64,000 nt of DNA from Planoprotostelium fungivorum (lineage: Eukaryota; Evosea; Variosea; Cavosteliida; Cavosteliaceae): positions 1 through 64,000 of the forward strand of contig MDYQ01000133.1 in the NCBI GenBank assembly GCA_003024175.1, written 5' to 3'. The position numbers were made by a program, and so were the translations under genes. The notes below the pieces were generated by a model. That model made no database searches and was not told the DNA's origin. It saw nothing but the letters and a program-made list of their open reading frames with translations. Every line of letters begins with the position of its first letter. The stretch's first letter is position 1. Positions 34,601 through 46,500 of the stretch are shown here, piece after piece.

Positions 34601-37600
34601 TCGTTCTGTGAATGAGTTGTGGAGACGAGATCGTACATTTTCACATGATGGCGAGTTGTAGATTGAACGAGGGACAGGGTGCTGGAGAGATTCCCAGGGA
34701 AGTGAAGGAGTTCATGCCCACCGTGGGCTGTGATCTCGTTGTAGATCTACCCCTCCCTTCTCAATTCAACGAGAATCCCTCCCTCCGTGACGCCAGCGAC
34801 GTCGATCCAGAGGTAACTCAATCGTATATGAATTTCCCGCCAAAATCATTTTCCCGCCAAAACTGACTGGTACAGATCCAAGTCGACAAACACGATACTG
34901 CCGTCGTCACTTTCACCTCTGGCTCCACAGGTCTTCCAAAGGGTAATTCACACCAAAGAATTTTCCCTCAATTTTCTCACACACTACAGGTGTACTCGGC
35001 AGACACGGTCCACTCACGGCCTTCTATCCTTGGATACAGAAGACTTTCAACTTGAACGGAGACGACAGAGTGTCGATGTGCTCTGGCATCTCACACGATC
35101 CACTACAACGAGACATTTTCACTCCTCTCTATCTGGGTGCTGAGATCCACGTACCGGACGCCGATGACATCGGTAACCCCGGGCAACTGGCAAAGTGAAT
35201 TTGGCGGGAGAATTTGGCGGGAAAACTGACTCCCTGTAGGTGGATGAGAGAGCACGAGATCACCGTTACACACTTGACCCCTGCCATGGGACAATTATTA
35301 TCCGATACAGATGGAGCAGATACCATGGTAACAACCCTCAAGTTAGCCCTCTTTGTCGGTGACAAATTGACCAAGAGAGACGTAACTCGATTACGCTCGG
35401 TGGCACCTCAGGTGAGAGGACGAGTCCGTAGCGTACGTACTGAAGCGTAACTCAGGTGACCGCCGTCAACATGTACGGCTCCACGGAGTCTCAGAGATCA
35501 GTTACGTATTACGTCGTACCCCCCAATGAAATTTTGGCGGGAATGAAAGAGATCCTACCCGTTGGTGTTGGCATGAAGGACGTACAATTCTTAATTCTCA
35601 ACGACGGCAGCCGAGTTGGTGTGGGAGAGGTGATTTCCTGCCATTTTTTCCCGCCAAAAACTCATATCGTACAGGTCGGTGAGATCTACATGCGATCGGC
35701 GCATCTGGCCAGGTGACTCGGATCTGTGAATGCGACGGAGACTGAATGAAATAGGGGCTACAAGGGATTAGACGAAGTGAATCGACAGAAATTCATCGTG
35801 AATCCCTTCACTGGGATAGATGAAGATCGGTTCTACAGAACCGGAGATTTCGGAAGATATTATCCGGATGGACAGGGTGACGTGGTGGGAAGATTGGACA
35901 ACCAGGTGACTTTTATCATCATTCGATTCTTACATCTGCGATTTATGCGAATTTATTTTGTTTTATTCTTTCGACTCATTCCTGGGAACAGGTCAAGATC
36001 CGTGGATTCCGCATTGAATTGGGAGAGATCAACACTGCGCTAGCCTCTCACCCTCAAGTCAAGGAGAACGTACCGTACGTAAGAGAGGACACCCCGGACG
36101 ACAAGAAGATCGTCGCTTATGTCATTCCCAAAGATATCGCGAATCCTCCAAAGATATCAGAACTCCGCGAGCACGTTGGGTCCAAGTTGCCTCACTACAT
36201 GGTACGTTTCATTTCTTTGAGACGTTGTAGATTGACGGAATCAGGTTCCCGCCAATTTCGTATTCATGTCGAGCATTCCGCTCACTCCCAACGGAAAGAT
36301 CGCGTTCGATCAGCTGCCACCTCCATCTACAACGAGCCAGACCGAGAAGGAAGCGGATGACAAGGTCGTTTTCCCTGAAAAAGTTTTGGCCAAGAGGGCT
36401 CGCAGGACTACTTTCTCTAGTGACGACCAAGTGAGATTTATTTCAAAGTATTTGGGATTTATTTCGAAATATTTGAGACTTTGGTTGGCGTGGAAAGATA
36501 CTGAAGGAAACAGGTGACCATCGCTGCAGTTTGGCAAGATGTCTTAGGTCTGACGTCATTCGGCAAAGAAGACAACTTCTTCACATTGGGTGGTCACTCT
36601 CTATTGGCCACACGATGTGTCGCCAAGCTATCGAAGGTGATGATTCCTTTTATTCTATTTTATTCTTCTCCTCTGACCCATCTCACTCAACTCGTGCAGT
36701 CGTTCGGTACAAAAATCCCCCTCAGTCTGCTCTTGGAAAATCCAAACGTTCCCGCGCTTTCCCTGGCCATACGTAAGTACGTAACCGGACAGGAAGTAAA
36801 CGCGGAGAACTTCCGGCCCGACGTATCTCTGGACGCCGGTATCGTTCCCAGGGAAGAAAAGAGTACAAGAACGGACCGTTACTTCCTCAGTGGAGCCACC
36901 GGTTTTCTCGGAGTTTTCATCCTCAGAGATCTCTTACGCATCGAGAATGTCACCGTACACGTGCTGGTGAGTCCCAATATCGATTTCCCGCCGGATCGAA
37001 AGATTCTCCCGCCAAAACGGTCCCAATTGAATCTCCCCGCCAGGTGAGAGCTACCTCCAAGATCGACGGAAGGCAGAGGATCAAGCACGCTATGAAACTC
37101 CACAGAGTTTGGGAAGACAGTTACGAACCCAGGATCGTCCCTGTACCGGGAGACCTCTCTCAGCCTCTTTTGGGACTCACTCGAACGGATTTTGAGACTC
37201 TGGCGGGAGAAGTGGACATGGTCATCCACTGTGCGGCGCACGTTCATTGGTTACTACCTTATTCACAATTGAAACCTGCCAATGTACTCGGTACACAAGA
37301 GGTGATTTATCTATATGTCCATAGCATTGCGTTCTATTCCTCACAAATTCAACACGATTGAACTTTGAGCGATAACCGAGAGATAATCGATCTTCTATAC
37401 CACATCACTTCAATTCACCTGCACACTCGTTTCGTCTCATTTTATTTCATTTTATTCTTACATCATCCTACAGGTCATCCGTCTGGCCGGCACTACCCAT
37501 ACGAAGCCCATCCACCACGTATCTACAACGAGCGTATTTGAATCCGACTATTTCGACACCAATCGAGGAGAAATCAGGGAAGATGTGGACATCTCCTCTC

Positions 37601-38666
37601 ACTACAACGGGTTAAGAGGAGGTTACGCTCAGTCCAAATGGGCCGCCGAGCTCCTCATGTCGCAGGCCCGCGATCGCGGATTCAAGGTCAACGTGTATCG
37701 ACCGGCTTATATATCGGGAGACTGTGGTAATGGCGTGTGGACTACAGACGATTTCTTGTGCAGAGTCATCAGGGGATGTATTCAGGTGAAACTCTCTTCA
37801 TAGGATGAAACACATGTGGCATCGCACACCTGCACCATCGTATATACATATTCATATCAAATAAAATAGAATGAAATAGATCATTCGTTAGGTAGAATAT
37901 AGAAGATAAGAGAGGTCGTTCATGAGAGATTGAAACTGACGGGTTGTAGATGGGAGCTTACCCTACCTTGGATGACAGTGGTTTAGACATATCCCCAGTC
38001 GATTTCGTATCAGGAGCAATCGTACAGTTATCTCGATCTACAACGCTCGAATCCACCACCTACCACCTGACTAACTCACACATGACAACGTGAGCCTAGA
38101 GATGAGAAATTTCACTGAAACCTCGCAGGTTCAGACAGTTCTTCTCAGTCGCTGGAGAATATGGTTATGACCTCAAGGAGTTGAACTACAACGATTGGAG
38201 AGCCAGATTATTGGAGGTGATCTATTCTATTTTATTCTCTTCTGAAAGACAAAAAGCTGCAAGAGAAGGACGACGGAAATGCGTTGCAAGTCGTGTCCAC
38301 CATTTTCACGGAGAATTACAATACTCAGTTGAAGAACCCAACCATGTCACGTGATCACACCGAGAGAGACCTCTCTGCAACAGGTGATCATCATCTACAT
38401 CACCTGCATCATCGCTCGTCTCATCATCTCTACCATCTCCCCACCGTGATGCAACATCATCGCATATCACCACCATTGACTCAATGTCTGCAGGACCACA
38501 CAATCGAGAGATAAGAGAACTCATTCCGCTCTACCTCTCTTACCTCCTCCGATCAGGATTCCTCCCCAAGCCACAGAGAGAGACGATTCTCTTCCAGGAA
38601 CAAGTGACTCGGCTGGGCTCTCTCGATCTCGTCACTCGCACGAACCGTTCTCACAATCAGTCTTGA
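31686..38666 (+). CDS. LYS1-LYS2 fusion: saccharopine dehydrogenase and alpha-aminoadipate reductase
   Basis: N-terminal half: NAD saccharopine dehydrogenase (lysine-forming), with [54 protein letters not shown], the nucleotide-binding GPNGRVGSG and TARGGPF. Its last helix ([16 protein letters not shown]) crosses a 43-nt intron (33084-33126) and runs straight into LYS2. LYS2 parts: condensation-like domain (to about 34 kb); adenylation domain ([29 protein letters not shown]); carrier domain with phosphopantetheine Ser ([13 protein letters not shown], about 36580); NADPH reductase ([25 protein letters not shown]). Together they reduce alpha-aminoadipate to its semialdehyde and convert saccharopine to lysine. 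About 30 introns; the start exon encodes MSSSPE. If the 43-nt intron were not spliced, a TGA would end LYS1, and LYS2 could use ATG 33113. Confidence 0.88.
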
Positions 38667-38811
38667 AGAACATGATCTCATCCATCATCAATAAAAGATC
38701 ATGTGAAAAGAAAAACAGCAATGGAATCACATGTTTCGCGAAGAGTGAAAACCAAACCAGGAGGGTAAATTGCTGACATTCAATACAGTAGAATCACACG
38801 ACGTTATAGAA
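38667..38811. terminator. 3' end of lysine fusion gene
   Basis: An AATAAA signal lies about 25 nt after the stop codon of the lysine gene, at about 38690. The repeat-derived fragment begins soon after. Confidence 0.5.
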
Positions 38812-39071
38812 GACAGCTTGACGTGATGTGAAGAGGTGACATACACCTTCTGTGGACATATTCTACCGTGAACGTGTCCGTTCTCGTGCAGATAACTCAG
38901 CCCCGCAGCGATCTCAGTCATCCTTCCATCTCGTCAGTGGCATCGGTCATCTACAACTCACATTTCACAAATGTCTTCTTCCTCTAATTTTCCTCTCTTC
39001 ATCACCTTCTCAACATCAGAATGATTCGGCATCATGATGAGAGATGAATGAAGATGACGATCAACACATCG
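38812..39071 (-). pseudogene. Inverted 260-bp fragment of receptor pseudokinase
   Basis: The reverse complement of this block matches 42062-42321 of the downstream receptor over its whole 260 bp with few differences. It covers the exon encoding MKRGKLEEEDICEM, the following intron, and the exon encoding LSYLHENGHVHGRICPQKV. It has no promoter-side exons and no continuation on the minus strand. It is therefore a dead piece, and it forms an inverted repeat around the intact receptor's body. Confidence 0.88.
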
Positions 39072-39089
39072 CATATCTCTATCTCTCAG

Positions 39090-39359
39090 ATATGCATACG
39101 GTGTGGTGCTAGAAGAGCTGATGCAGAGCACAAAGAGAGAGATGCCGACAAGATGGAAAGACATCGTGCAGTCGTGGTGAGTAGTCCATGAACAGAAGAG
39201 AAGAGAGGAGAGAGACTGAGAGAGAACAGTAATGGAGAGGAAGGAGAGGGAATGACGATGATGACGATAGGAAGAAGAATGAAGGCAAATGTGGTCAAAG
39301 AAGAAGCGTTGACCGTTGTAGACGCAGCAGAAGACAGTTACGGCGTAACCGACATTTAA
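39090..39359 (+). pseudogene. 3' remnant of a third receptor pseudokinase
   Basis: The frame reads YAYGVVLEELMQSTK, MPTRWKDIVQSW, an intron, then MTMMTIGRRMKANVV and a stop at 39357-39359. This lines up with the C-terminal exons of the receptor ending at 42857 (FSFGIVFSDI, DVWKEVIDSW, RMKMMIVGQKLRPV), and the exon starts at the same phase. All upstream exons are missing; an inverted fragment sits directly against it. It lies 187 bp before the intact receptor. Confidence 0.8.
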
Positions 39360-39545
39360 TGAAAACGTATATTTCATTCATACGTATGGAGTTGCTGTTT
39401 GAGTTTTGTTGGTGCTCCAGAGAAACGTCACCGAGTTTCATTGAAACGAGAACCACCGCCCAAATGTCAATACGCCGGTGCAGTGACAAGATCGGCTGGA
39501 AACTTCAGAAGCCCGCAGGACAAGAGAGACAAGGATAGCAGCTGC

Positions 39546-42500
39546 ATGAGGACGTCTCAGCTGTACTGGTTCTTACTGTTAGTGGCACCGTCCATAGCTG
39601 TCTCTCTCTTCTCTTCTGGCTATACCTCTGTGACCAATGCAAACTCTGAGGCTCTCAACACTAACGACAGAATACCTCTGATATCCGCGAATGGGCAGTG
39701 GAAGTTAGAGGTGAAGCAGAAATCCAGCGGATCATAAGGGTCGTATCACACAAACCCAGCGAATCCTCTTTCTCACCTCACTGAATTGCAGTTCGCGACG
39801 GACAGGTGGCCTCAGATAGTTCATTACCTTACACCTGAGGTGTGGAGGTGGCGTCCTTTGAACAGATCCCAGGTGATAGACACAAACAACTATTTCAAGA
39901 TCTCCGTCCAGAATGGTAAGAGAGTGTTCGTCAATTTTCTCTCAACCGAGCAGATGGTAACGTGGTGTGGTATAATTCCTCTAACTCGCCTCTGTGGTCA
40001 ACTAATCATGCCTGTGGAGCTTCAGATACCCCGAACATAAGCAGAGACTATGCGATATACCTCTCCAACACAGGTCAGCTGGTCCACAATAACATGACAC
40101 AAGGACCTGACTACAATCGGACCTTGTGGACAGGTCCCATTCTGACTTCCATCACGATCGATCCGAACCTCACGACCGATGGCGGAGTCGTCTATGCTCT
40201 TTACAACTACAATCAGTCAGCCATTGCGGTGCAAATACAGTACTCTTCTTCCAGTTTCGTTCAAGGACAACCCAGCGTCACCTCCACCAGCACATCTGCA
40301 TATGCAGACGGTCTACAACAGAATTCCACCATCACTATTCCTCCCGGTGTTGGCACCAATCTGACTCTCATCTTGACCACCTGCAACAATTCCTTCACTT
40401 TTCCATTCTCTTATCCATCACCCAACATCACCTTCGTAGAATCTAATCCTTCCTTTGTTCGAGTCAAAGGTGAAGAAGATGATTGACTGATGCATGTAGA
40501 TCATTTACCATCTCACAGGTCGCAATGCGGGTGTCTCTTCAAATCCATCTGAGATCACGCTCTCCGTGGTTGGAACTGGTATATCCATCACCAGCACAAA
40601 CGTGACGGGTGGAACCTTCTCTGTGGACCTCCCTGTACCTCTTAACGTGTCCTCTGGAATCCTGACAGTGATGATGACGAATGGACAAGGCAGCCTGAAG
40701 AGAAATCTCTACTACACGAGTCCTGTGGAGTCTGTGCAGGCCATACAAGTGAACGGCTCTCAGTCAGTGTCTCAGATCTTCACATCCATCGAGAGCATCG
40801 CAGAGAATGCACTGAAGACGAGCGACAGCTTTGAGGTGACGAACAGAGAAGGAGTGTCGGTGTACGCTGCCGTTGTAGATCAGGTGACCTTTTCGTCTCG
40901 TCTGTCGGCATCCTAGAAATCGTATTTCACAATGAAATCAATACAAATGAAATCCGAGATAAGTTGATGGAGAATACAGAAGGGAAATGGAACGGTGGGA
41001 GGTTTGAACGGGACAGGCACATATTTTATTATTCCATCTACAACCATCCGAGATCTGTTGACTTCAGGAGAGAACACGACAGTGACGGTCATCCTCAGTC
41101 ACATCACCACCTTACGATTGAACGCTTCGAGCGAAGACGTGACCATGTGAGATGATGAGAGACGTGTCATGTCGCTGATGAGTCGGACAGAGTGGGTGAC
41201 CTCATCGGTCTCAGTCTCTATCTCAACGGCTCCCATGCCATCGTGACAAACACCAGCGAACGCATCACCATCACTCTACCTCTACCTGTCAACGTCACTG
41301 TCGCAGACGGTGAGAGAGAAAGAGAAGAGAGAGAAGTAGAGAGTGAAGAGAAGACAGAGATGAGATGTGTGTACTGGGCAGAAGAGAGCAGAGGCTGGAA
41401 GAGAGATGGGTGTGACACAGAGAGAGGACAGAGCAGCATCACATGTCTGTGCTCTCATCTCACAAACTTTACGATCGGTGTGGTCAAGCTGGGGCCGGAG
41501 GAACCACCGCAGACGGGTAAGAGTGGTCTTCGGTTGGTTGCCCTCATCGTCATCGTTCCAGTCGTCTTAGGTGAGATTCTCTTTATGTGATGATCGAGAT
41601 GATGATCGAGATGATGATGGATGATGATCGTGATGATGACAGTGATTGTGGCCATCGCTGTGATCGTAGTGAAGAGAGGAAGGAAGAAAGACATCCTCAC
41701 TGAATTCCACCTCCAATCATCCAACGTGAGTTCATCACTTTCTCCATCACCAAACACACGAAAATAATCTTTCAACCCATCTTTACATTCTCCGTAGGAC
41801 ATCGAAATCGAGGGGGAAGTCGGAAGAGGAAAACAGAGTGTCGTCTACACTGGAAAGAAATCAGGCACGACCGCGATTGCCATCAAGAAAGTGGAAGGAA
41901 GAGCTAGATCAGAGAGCTTGATGAGAGAAGCCATCGGCCTGAAGGAGCTGCATCATCCGAACATCTTGATGTGTCTGGGAGTGTACAGAGAGGCAGAGAT
42001 GACGTGTCTCGTTGTAGATTACATGGATGGTGGTACCCTGGCTGATGTGAGTCCATTCAGTCGATGTGTTGATCATCATCTTCATTCATCTCTCATCATG
42101 ATGCCAAATCATTCTGATGTTGAGAAGGTGATGAAGAGAGGAAAATTAGAGGAAGAAGACATTTGTGAAATGTGAGTTGTAGATGACCGATGCCACTGAC
42201 GAGATGGAAGGATGACTGAGATCGCTGCGGGGCTGAGTTATCTGCACGAGAACGGACACGTTCACGGTAGAATATGTCCACAGAAGGTGTATGTCACCTC
42301 TTCACATCACGTCAAGCTGTCAGCCTACGGAAGTGAAAGTCTAGACTACATTCCATCGTACATGGAAAGATACCTCGTGAGTCAGAATGCATAAAGATAG
42401 CACCACAAACATCACCATCATCATCAGCATCTCATACCTGACACGAATCAGGCACCAGAAGTCAAAAAGACCGGCAGATCTACCATAGAAGGAGACATGT

Positions 42501-42857
42501 GAGCACACATCCTCTCCTCCACAACGCTGATCTATTCCACAGATTCTCTTTCGGTATCGTCTTCTCTGACATCAAGAACGAGAGGAAGGTGAGAAGTGAC
42601 AGAAGCAGAGACATGAGAATCTCTTAAGAGGACGTCTGACACCTTCCACAGCTGAAAAGAGAACAACCCGATGTGTGGAAAGAGGTCATCGATTCATGGT
42701 GAGAAGAGAGAAGCGAGATAGAGGATGACACGACGGCAGCACGTCGGTGTCGGCGAAAGATCGGATGAAGATGATGATCGTCGGCCAAAAGTTGAGACCC
42801 GTGAGGGAGCACGAGATCTACGTCACACAAGAGGACGAAGGATCTTACCAAGCGTAA
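39546..42857 (+). CDS. Bulb-lectin receptor with GPS motif and pseudokinase (copy 2)
   Basis: Signal peptide (MRTSQLYWFLLLVAPSIAV); B-lectin domain (PLISANGQWKLEV, NVVWYNSSNSPLWSTN, IYLSNTGQLVHNN); beta-rich IPT-like region; GPS motif near 41362-41480 (CVYW, GC, TCLCSHLTNF); one TM helix (LVALIVIVPVVL plus IVAIAVIVV); kinase-like domain from about 41800. Kept: glycine loop VGRGKQSVVY, AIKK lysine, APEV and FSFG. Lost: the catalytic loop reads VHGRICPQKV, with Asp replaced by Arg, Lys by Cys and Asn by Lys, and DFG reads AYG. The tail (RMKMMIVGQKLRPV...) ends in YQA. The protein is probably at the cell surface, sensing glycans and signalling by docking rather than phosphotransfer. N-glycosylation sequons are abundant. 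Confidence 0.87.
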
Positions 42858-43059
42858 TATGTGTGGAGATGAGTCATCGTCTGAAATGAATGTCTGTATT
42901 AAAATTCTGGTTTGTGTATGATATCCTTGTGTGGTCTTTTGTTCCTCTCGTGACGGAATAAGTCTGTTCTGAGGATGTGAGTGTTGCTGATGTTGACATC
43001 ACTGAGAAAATTTGTGAATATGCTCAGATATTTATGCTTCCTGAGGAGACAAGAGGAAG
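42858..43059. other. Intergenic, end of receptor gene
   Basis: Short spacer with AT-rich sequence; no gene is supported. Confidence 0.4.
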
Positions 43060-43113
43060 AGAGGAGGACACACAAAGGTGGTGCAGCTGCTCGACAATTA
43101 CAAGTGGCAGTAG
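43060..43113 (+). pseudogene. Stub of duplicated ankyrin-repeat gene
   Basis: Seventeen codons, RGGHTKVVQLLDNYKWQ, then a stop. They match the last codons of the intact ankyrin gene (GGHTKVVELLDNYKG). The nucleotide similarity continues past the stop into the spacer before the histidine kinase. It marks the left edge of the segmental duplication. Confidence 0.85.
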
Positions 43114-43509
43114 TGAGAATAAAACAATGTGAGAGTATGTCAAACGTCAAACAGACATATGTGATAGATGAAAATACAGCATGTGAGATCATCACAGAGA
43201 ACTGACGAGAGAACAGACTAAGAACATAGACATACACCTGCTCAAAACCTCACCAGGTTGAATGACGCGTTGTTCGTATCTTGTGACATAGATCTGAATT
43301 GAGTGCACCTCCATCCTCCCAGCTGCACTGATCACAACTGTCAAGAGCACAGCCGACCCTTCCCCGTGAGGTACTGGAAGATCTTTGATTCTCAATCTCA
43401 CGCATGGACCAGCTCTGTGTCAACCGTTGATGATGAGCCATAGGAACTGAACTCGATCTTCCTTTTATGTACAACCTCCTTTGCGCCCTGCATCAGGAGG
43501 CCAAACCTT
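43114..43509. other. Spacer of duplicated segment, copy 1
   Basis: The part at about 43375-43500 matches 49925-50075. About 43150-43360 has no counterpart in copy 2, so it was inserted here or lost there. No gene is supported. Confidence 0.55.
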
Positions 43510-46500
43510 TCATTTCTCTCCATTCTTCGCCACGTCCGAGAGATGTTGAGCGGATAACAAGACGTGATGCAGCTCTTCTCTCCTTATCGGCTTCAGCATG
43601 ACTTCGTCCATTCCAGAGTCAAGGCAACGCTGACGATTCGAAGCCATCGCATCGGCAGTGAGGGCAACAATGGTGGGGCGATGGCCTTTCGGTGAGGCTA
43701 ACTTTCGAATGAGGCGAGTGGCTTCGATTCCGCCCTGTGGTAGTTTTTAGTCAGAGGAACAGACGGATGATGTGTGAGGTATATAAAAGAAGTACTCATA
43801 TACAGTAAAAGAGAGCTGATGATCGTATCACTCACGCATTCCGGCATATTGCAGTCCATCAGTATCAGATCGTAGTCCTCACACCTCGCGGCATCCACCG
43901 CCTTCTTTCCATTGTCCACCACCAACGGCTCGATCGAATAGCGGCTCAGCATTCTCACGATGACCTTCTGGTTCAACGCGTTGTCCTCTGCCACCATCAC
44001 CTTCAGATGTACGACCATGTGTTCGTCTGCAGTCGGCAGCTTTGGGCTCAGGCTCTGGCTGACTTGAACGACGGGCCTGACGATCTCGGTGGGCATGATG
44101 GACTGTCTCCTCATCTGCCTGAAGAATACAGATAAGAGGTTCCTCTTGCGGTAGGGTTTTCGGATGATGGCATAGACCGATTGGCTGGTGGCGCTCGGGT
44201 TGACATTCAAACTCTCGCAGAGCAAGAGAGATGCCCTCGGGTGGTTCTCGGATAGGCGATCGGTGTCTCCCTCCCTCGTCATCTGATCGACGATGATGAT
44301 CGCCGGAAGTGACTTGTCGTCTCTCAATGCCTCGTCCATCGATACGTACGTTACGCAGTGGTAACCCAGGCGATTGAGCCACCGTGTGAGACCCATCGAT
44401 TGGTTCACGTTCGCGTCGATGATCATGATGAGAGTGGGTCTCATCGCGTTGAAACGCGTGATGTCTTCCTCCATGAGAGAGATCTGTCTGGCCTCTGTTG
44501 TCACGTCACCATGACGTCATCACACGTCACACTCACCCACTACCGAGTCTTCTGGCGTGACGACGGAGCAGGGCAGGGTCAGGTGAAAAGTGGTACCTCT
44601 TCCTTCTATCGATTCGAGCCACATACAACCACCCATAGCTTCAACAAACCGCTTCGATATAGAGAGACCTAAGCCGGTGCCTCCCTGTACATCGTGAGAT
44701 CCCGCGGAAATTTCGACAAGATTTCGACTTACGTAACGTCGGGTGATGGAGGAATCACTCTGTACGAATGGACGGAACATGGTGTGCTTGAATGCCTCGC
44801 TGATGCCGATGCCTGTGTCGCGTACGGATATCTGTATGGAAGAGTTGGATGGGTGGAGGCAGCCGTGGACTTGGATCTCGCCTTTCTCGGTGAATTTGAT
44901 GGCGTTGGATAATAGATTGACTGGAATCGTTGTGAGTTGATGATGTGACGTGTTCGTGTGATGTATGAATGATTTGATGTGATGTGATGAGATGTTGATG
45001 TGTTTTGTATATTCGAGTGATGATGATCGGGTGATGTGCGATCATGCAAATGACGCGACATCATCTCGATGTGATGACACGAGAGAAGTTCCTCACCCAT
45101 GATCTGTCTCAATCTGCCATAATCTGCCACGATCTGAAACCCCGTCGGAATATCTGGCCAGCAGATGACATCCAATCCTTTCTTCGCGCCCTGCAATTTG
45201 ACCATGTCCATGCTCTCTTCCAATACGCCCTGCACCAACAGAGGCTTCATCTCTAACACCAATTCGTTTGCTTCGATCTATCCTAACCGTCAGCTTCTCT
45301 CCTCTACAACCAGCCAATCGTCTCTCTACAACGAGCCGATGTGTCTCCTCACCTTCGAATAGTCCAAGATATCGTTTATGACGTTCAGCAGTTGATCACT
45401 GCAGATCCGCCCGATGCTCAAGATCTCCTGATCGCTCTCTCCCAACGAACTCTTCTCGCTGAAATGACACAACGTCTCTATGATGCCACTCAGTGGAGTC
45501 CTGATCTCTACTTTCCCATCAATTCTCCACGGATGCTCCACGATTCTTCCCACCGTGGGACATGGTGGAGAGGAATCTGGACTGTCCGATGAGAGCTGCG
45601 TCTCTCTGTATGACCTCCTTCTCTAACGCGTGCTTGACTACTTCCAAATTATCGTTCTCGCATTTGATCTCCGTCACATCTGCACACAGTATGGCGTAAC
45701 GATTGTTCGGCAGCTCGTAGACAGAGCAGATGTACCACATCAGAGTGTACGGATCGTACAGGGCTCTCCTTCCCTTCATGAGATTTTTTGCTTCCACGAT
45801 GAGGTCGCGGTACATCTTGACGTGCTGTGAATCGACGCCCAGGTCACCTGGTTGGGTCAAAGGTGTAGGTTTCGAACGGGAAACGCACGACTGGTCCGGC
45901 CGATGAGGTCATCGTGGGTGATGTTGTAGACTTTAGACAGAGTCTCCTGTGCTCTGCGATTGAGAAGGTGATACCGTATGTGTTCATCAGTGGTCGGTTC
46001 CACTTTAAAATCGATTAAAAATTCATCTCATCTCCGCACGCATGAGGTGCTCACCGACAGACATGAGGATGTCATCGGTCAAGTCTAAGACTTGCTTCTG
46101 TAGAGCGTTCATGTCTTCCAACCTCTTCGTCTCCGTTACGTCCGTGAAAGTTTGGATGAAGCGGTGGCGATGATCGGGAGAGGGTTCGGTCAACTGACAA
46201 TGTTCTCCTGTCTCTTTGTGAATTGAATCGACGTAATGGCATTCCATCTTGACCCAGACGACACCTTCGTACACGTGTCAGATGAGATGGATGTCTATGA
46301 GATGATGTGTGTGAGATGAAAAATTCAGAAGGACTCACGTTCGTCTATGAGGACTGTGGAATTTACCATTCGAACTGGTTTCGATTGTTTCATGGATGTA
46401 TACATGTTACCCATCCACCATTGCAAATCGGTCACCTTCCACCCCATCTCTCTCACGCTCCATTTTCCTCGTATGGTCTTGCCTTGAAAGACGGTGAGAC

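Noticed and set aside
38812-39071. Independent minus-strand kinase gene
   Set aside because: It is an inverted copy of one exon-intron-exon piece of the neighbouring receptor, with no further exons on that strand.
41580-41640. GATGATGATC microsatellites as functional repeats or CRISPR-like arrays
   Set aside because: Irregular short filler common to longer introns here; no spacers and the host is eukaryotic.
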